Below, one piece after another: positions 61,564-64,000 of a stretch of DNA of 64,000 bases. The position numbers were made by a program, and so were the translations under genes. Where the stretch lies: the NCBI RefSeq assembly GCF_014305095.1, contig NZ_JACRUI010000001.1, forward strand, positions 990,744-1,054,743. The letters are read 5' to 3'. The DNA comes from Flavobacterium kayseriense (GTDB lineage: Bacteria; Bacteroidota; Bacteroidia; Flavobacteriales; Flavobacteriaceae). Under the pieces are notes generated by a model. That model saw only the letters and a list, made by a program, of their open reading frames with translations. It was not told where the DNA came from and made no database searches. The first letter of the stretch is position 1. Each line of letters starts with the position of its first letter.

Positions 61564-62370
61564 TTATTTTTCTTCAGTTGCTGGAGCAGCTGTTTCAGCA
61601 GCAGGAGCTGCAGTCTCAGTTGCTACCGCTTCAGCTGTTGCTGGAGCTGCAGTTTCAGTTGCATCTGTTTCCTTGTCAGAACCTCTATCAGAAAGTCCTT
61701 CGATAACAGCAGCAGTTACTAAAGATAAAATTTTATCGATTGATTTAGAAGCATCATCATTTGATGGAATTACGTACTCTACTTCACGAGGATCAGAGTT
61801 AGTATCAACCATTGCAAAAACTGGAATGTTTAATTTTTGAGCTTCTTTTATTGCGATGTGTTCCGCTTTGATATCTACTACAAATAATGCAGCTGGTAAT
61901 CTTGACATATCAGAAATTGAACCTAAATTTTTCTCTAATTTAGCACGAAGACGATCAACTTGTAAACGCTCTTTCTTAGAAAGTGTCATGAAAGTACCAT
62001 CTTTCTTCATTTTATCAATAGTAGCCATTTTTTTAACAGCTTTACGGATAGTTACGAAGTTAGTTAGCATTCCACCAGGCCATCTTTCAGTGATGTAAGG
62101 CATGTTTGCAGCTTTTGCTTTTTCAGCAACGATGTCTTTTGCTTGTTTTTTGGTAGCAACAAATAATATTTTTCTACCTGATGCAGCGATTTTTTTCAAA
62201 GCTTCATTAGCTTCTTCAATTTTTGCTGCAGTTTTATATAGATTGATAATGTGAATACCATTACGCTCCATATAAATGTAAGGAGCCATGTTTGGGTCCC
62301 ATTTTCTAGTCATGTGTCCAAAATGAACACCTGCTTCTAGTAATTCTTTTACTTCTACTTTGTTTGACAT
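61564..62370 (-). CDS. rpsB: 30S ribosomal protein S2
   Basis: The 268-residue uS2 starts MSNKVEVKELLEAGVHFGHM and has KWDPNMAPYIYMERNGIHII and AVFAMVDTNSDPREVEYVIP-like stretches. The C-terminal 40 residues are a repetitive Ala/Thr/Glu tail (TAAPATAEAV, ETAAPAAETAAPATEEK). Long acidic tails on S2 are typical for Flavobacteriia. It is followed by tsf and preceded by a 171-base structured leader. Confidence 0.97.
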   Translation of the reverse strand: MSNKVEVKELLEAGVHFGHMTRKWDPNMAPYIYMERNGIHIINLYKTAAKIEEANEALKKIAASGRKILFVATKKQAKDIVAEKAKAANMPYITERWPGGMLTNFVTIRKAVKKMATIDKMKKDGTFMTLSKKERLQVDRLRAKLEKNLGSISDMSRLPAALFVVDIKAEHIAIKEAQKLNIPVFAMVDTNSDPREVEYVIPSNDDASKSIDKILSLVTAAVIEGLSDRGSDKETDATETAAPATAEAVATETAAPAAETAAPATEEK

Positions 62371-62541
62371 TTTTTGTACTAGTTTACGTTCTGTTGATTA
62401 GCAATGCATGAATGGCGATTACTCGGCTAAATGCATTTAGATGCTAAACTAATTCCTACCTCAGTAGGCAACAACAACATTGTTTTAAATTCAATAATAA
62501 ATTCAATAAGTCTTGAATAAACGTATTCAAGACAGGCAATA
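62371..62541 (-). promoter_or_regulatory. rpsB leader with three inverted repeats
   Basis: On the minus strand the order is: a 10-bp hairpin GTCTTGAATA / TATTCAAGAC with a CGTT loop (62533-62510), CCTACTGAGGTAGG (62468-62455), and the perfect palindrome CTAAATGCATTTAG (62440-62427). The first may end the rplM-rpsI transcript although no T-run follows. No -7 element is visible. Confidence 0.4.
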
Positions 62542-62928
62542 TTAACGTTTCGAGAATTGAAATTTCTTACGAGCTTTCTTCTGACCGAATTTTTTACGTT
62601 CAACCATTCTTGGATCTCTTGTCAATAAACCTTCTGGTTTCAAAACTAATCTGTTTTCAGCGTTTACTTCGCACATTGCACGAGCTAATGCCATTCTTAC
62701 AGCTTCTGCTTGACCAGTTGAACCACCTCCGTATACGTTTACTTTTACGTCAAAGTTAGTAGCGTTCTCTGTCATAGACATTGGTTGCATAACTTTGTAT
62801 TGTAAAGTAGCTGTAGGGAAATAAGTTGCAAATTCTTTTTTGTTTACAGTGATTACTCCTGTTCCTTCCGAAACATAAACACGTGCAACAGCGGTTTTTC
62901 TTCTACCGATTTTGTGAATAACTCCCAT
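62542..62928 (-). CDS. rpsI: 30S ribosomal protein S9
   Basis: The 128-residue uS9 starts MGVIHKIGRRKTAVARVYVS and ends with the conserved KKARKKFQFSKR that reaches the P site. GGGSTGQAEAVRMALARAM is the family signature. Its start codon lies one base past or on the rplM stop, so the two are coupled. Confidence 0.97.
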   Translation of the reverse strand: MGVIHKIGRRKTAVARVYVSEGTGVITVNKKEFATYFPTATLQYKVMQPMSMTENATNFDVKVNVYGGGSTGQAEAVRMALARAMCEVNAENRLVLKPEGLLTRDPRMVERKKFGQKKARKKFQFSKR

Positions 62929-63383
62929 TACTTAAGATCGTTAAGGTTAACTGTTCTTGGTTTTTGTGCACCTTGTTTGTGCTCTGAACCAACAACAACA
63001 TTTAAATTTCTGAAAAGTTCAGCCCCTAATTTGTTTTTAGGTAACATTCCTTTTACCGCTTTTTCTACTAGAGTTGCAGGGTTTTTCGATTGCAATACTT
63101 TAGCAGTTAAAGTTCTTTGTCCTCCTGGGTAACCTGTATGACGCATGTAAATCTTTTCGTCCATTTTGTTACCTGTAAGGTTGATTTTTTCTGAGTTGAT
63201 AACGATTACGTTATCTCCACAGTCCACGTGTGGTGAGTAACTTGGCTTGTACTTACCTCTCAAAATCATAGCGACTTTTGAAGCAAGACGACCTAAGTTA
63301 TGACCATCTGCATCTACAACAATCCACTCTTTTACAGAGTTAGCTTTTGTTGTTGAAATTGTCTTGTAGCTTAATGCGTTCAC
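62928..63383 (-). CDS. rplM: 50S ribosomal protein L13
   Basis: The 151-residue uL13 has VDADGHNLGRLASKVAMILR and NSEKINLTGNKMDEK. The family signature is in KAVKGMLPKNKLGAELFRNL. It is the first gene of the rplM-rpsI unit and has a strong promoter 44 bases upstream. Confidence 0.97.
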   Translation of the reverse strand: MNALSYKTISTTKANSVKEWIVVDADGHNLGRLASKVAMILRGKYKPSYSPHVDCGDNVIVINSEKINLTGNKMDEKIYMRHTGYPGGQRTLTAKVLQSKNPATLVEKAVKGMLPKNKLGAELFRNLNVVVGSEHKQGAQKPRTVNLNDLK

Positions 63384-63427
63384 AATAATAAATTTTAATT
63401 AAACATTCCATCCCCAATAAAGGGGTT

Positions 63428-63457
63428 GCAAAAGTACAATTAATTATTTTAAATGCA
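63428..63457 (-). promoter_or_regulatory. Promoter of rplM-rpsI
   Basis: On the minus strand TTG (63457-63455), 19 bases, TACTTTTG (63435-63428): a full match to the Bacteroidota pattern. The remainder of 63384-63730 holds no gene apart from the LacI-type promoter. Confidence 0.75.
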
Positions 63458-63644
63458 AATAGCTTAAAAGATTATTTTCTAGATGTTTTTGCACTGATTA
63501 TCAATTGAATATTTAGCCTAGTAGGATTCTTAAGTTTTAATAAGGATTTGCTTTTCTCCCTATTCTGTTTTAAGTTTGGTTTGGTTGATGCAATAAAATG
63601 TTAAATTGCGTTATAATCTTGACAACATTTGCCGTTAAAATGAC

Positions 63645-63652
63645 TATTTTTG
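63645..63652 (+). promoter_or_regulatory. -7 promoter element of the LacI-type gene
   Basis: TATTTTTG fits TAnnTTTG. A TTGACA at 63619-63624 could be the -33 part with a 23-base gap from its TTG; a TTTG at 63628-63631 is a second candidate. The ATG is 79 bases downstream. Confidence 0.45.
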
Positions 63653-63730
63653 GTCTGTAAATTAGTATTATAACATTATTGCAGTGTTTTTTAGCTGTAG
63701 TATAGGTATTTCAGTCAATAAACAATAACT

Positions 63731-64000
63731 ATGAAAGTCAAAGCAACTCTTAAACAAATAGCCAAAGAACTTAATGTTTCCGTTTCGACCGTTTCTAAAG
63801 CGCTTAATGATAGCCCAGAAATAAGTGAACAAACAAAAATTAAAATTAAGGAGTACGCTAAGCTTAAAAACTACAAACCTAATGTTATTGGTCTGAATCT
63901 TAAAAACAGGAAAACAAAAACAATTGGTGTCATTATTCCAAATATTCTAAACTCCTTTTTCGCAAAGGTTTTTAGTGGTATCGAGAAGGTAGCCGAACAA
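63731..64000 (+). CDS. LacI family transcriptional regulator (partial, runs off the edge)
   Basis: The first 90 codons are present and still open at the window end. They start MKVKATLKQIAKELNVSVST, the helix-turn-helix of LacI/GalR regulators, with VSKALNDSPEISEQTKIKI and the hinge helix before NLKNRKTKTIGVIIPNILNS. The last seen residues are the start of the periplasmic-binding-like domain (FFAKVFSGIEKVAEQ). The sensed sugar and the target genes lie outside the window. Confidence 0.93.
   Translation, partial: MKVKATLKQIAKELNVSVSTVSKALNDSPEISEQTKIKIKEYAKLKNYKPNVIGLNLKNRKTKTIGVIIPNILNSFFAKVFSGIEKVAEQ

Overview
The window looks like chromosomal DNA of a Flavobacterium-type member of the Bacteroidota (Flavobacteriia). 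The composition is AT-rich, upstream regions carry Bacteroidota-type -7 elements (TAnnTTTG) and Shine-Dalgarno sequences are scarce. Marker genes agree: gliding-motility genes gldE/gldD after mutY-ssb, a T9SS C-terminal sorting domain, a GLPGLI-family gene paired with an outer-membrane receptor, long L21 and S2 proteins, and the Bacteroidota thi operon order. I found no tRNA, rRNA, CRISPR, prophage, insertion sequence or plasmid genes. The last gene (LacI-type regulator) runs off the right edge.

Layout. 0-8 kb: AraC-type regulator, dGTPase, secreted M36 metalloprotease, DUF3078 protein, dxs. 8-20 kb: tadA, a giant alpha-2-macroglobulin lipoprotein followed by penicillin-binding protein 1C (a periplasmic protease-trap and peptidoglycan-repair pair), an MFS exporter, RNase G. 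20-30 kb: a 30-residue basic protein next to an HU gene, mutY-ssb-gldE-gldD, an EamA transporter, an M16 peptidase pair, rplU-rpmA. 30-37 kb: a hypothetical gene, ahcY, then PPTase, GGGP-synthase-like, PnuC-type transporter, a fused NadR-like kinase/DUF4301 protein and arfB. 37-46.6 kb: TPP-riboswitch-controlled TonB receptor, Rieske-like lipoprotein, greA, HIT, transglutaminase-like protein, histidine kinase, flavin reductase, DUF3127, PAP2, aat. 46.6-55 kb: a thiamine biosynthesis operon on the minus strand (thiS-thiC-thiE2/tenI-like-thiD-thiE-thiG-[GxxExxY]-thiH-thiF) behind a second TPP riboswitch. 55-64 kb: tag, queuosine-precursor transporter, a small secreted protein, GLPGLI and receptor genes, then tsf, rpsB, rpsI, rplM.

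How it fits together. Thiamine is the main theme: one riboswitch controls de novo synthesis and a second controls an outer-membrane receptor, with a PnuC/PnuT-type inner-membrane transporter and NadR-like kinase immediately upstream of the receptor. Most of the rest is core housekeeping.

The less ordinary material is between the genes. There are several classes of dispersed palindromic repeats. One is an approximately 80-nt element with conserved ends and freely varying but self-complementary centres, present four times. Another is a CACGCAGATT-type repeat concentrated around the thi operon, where it brackets an inserted PD-(D/E)XK-like GxxExxY gene. Further points are a divergent tadA/dxs promoter predicted to give leaderless mRNAs on both sides, a NadR-DUF4301 fusion, a receptor whose signal peptide seems to be extended by repeat DNA, and hairpins in several leaders. 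All calls rest on reading the sequence and on family knowledge; no database search was run.
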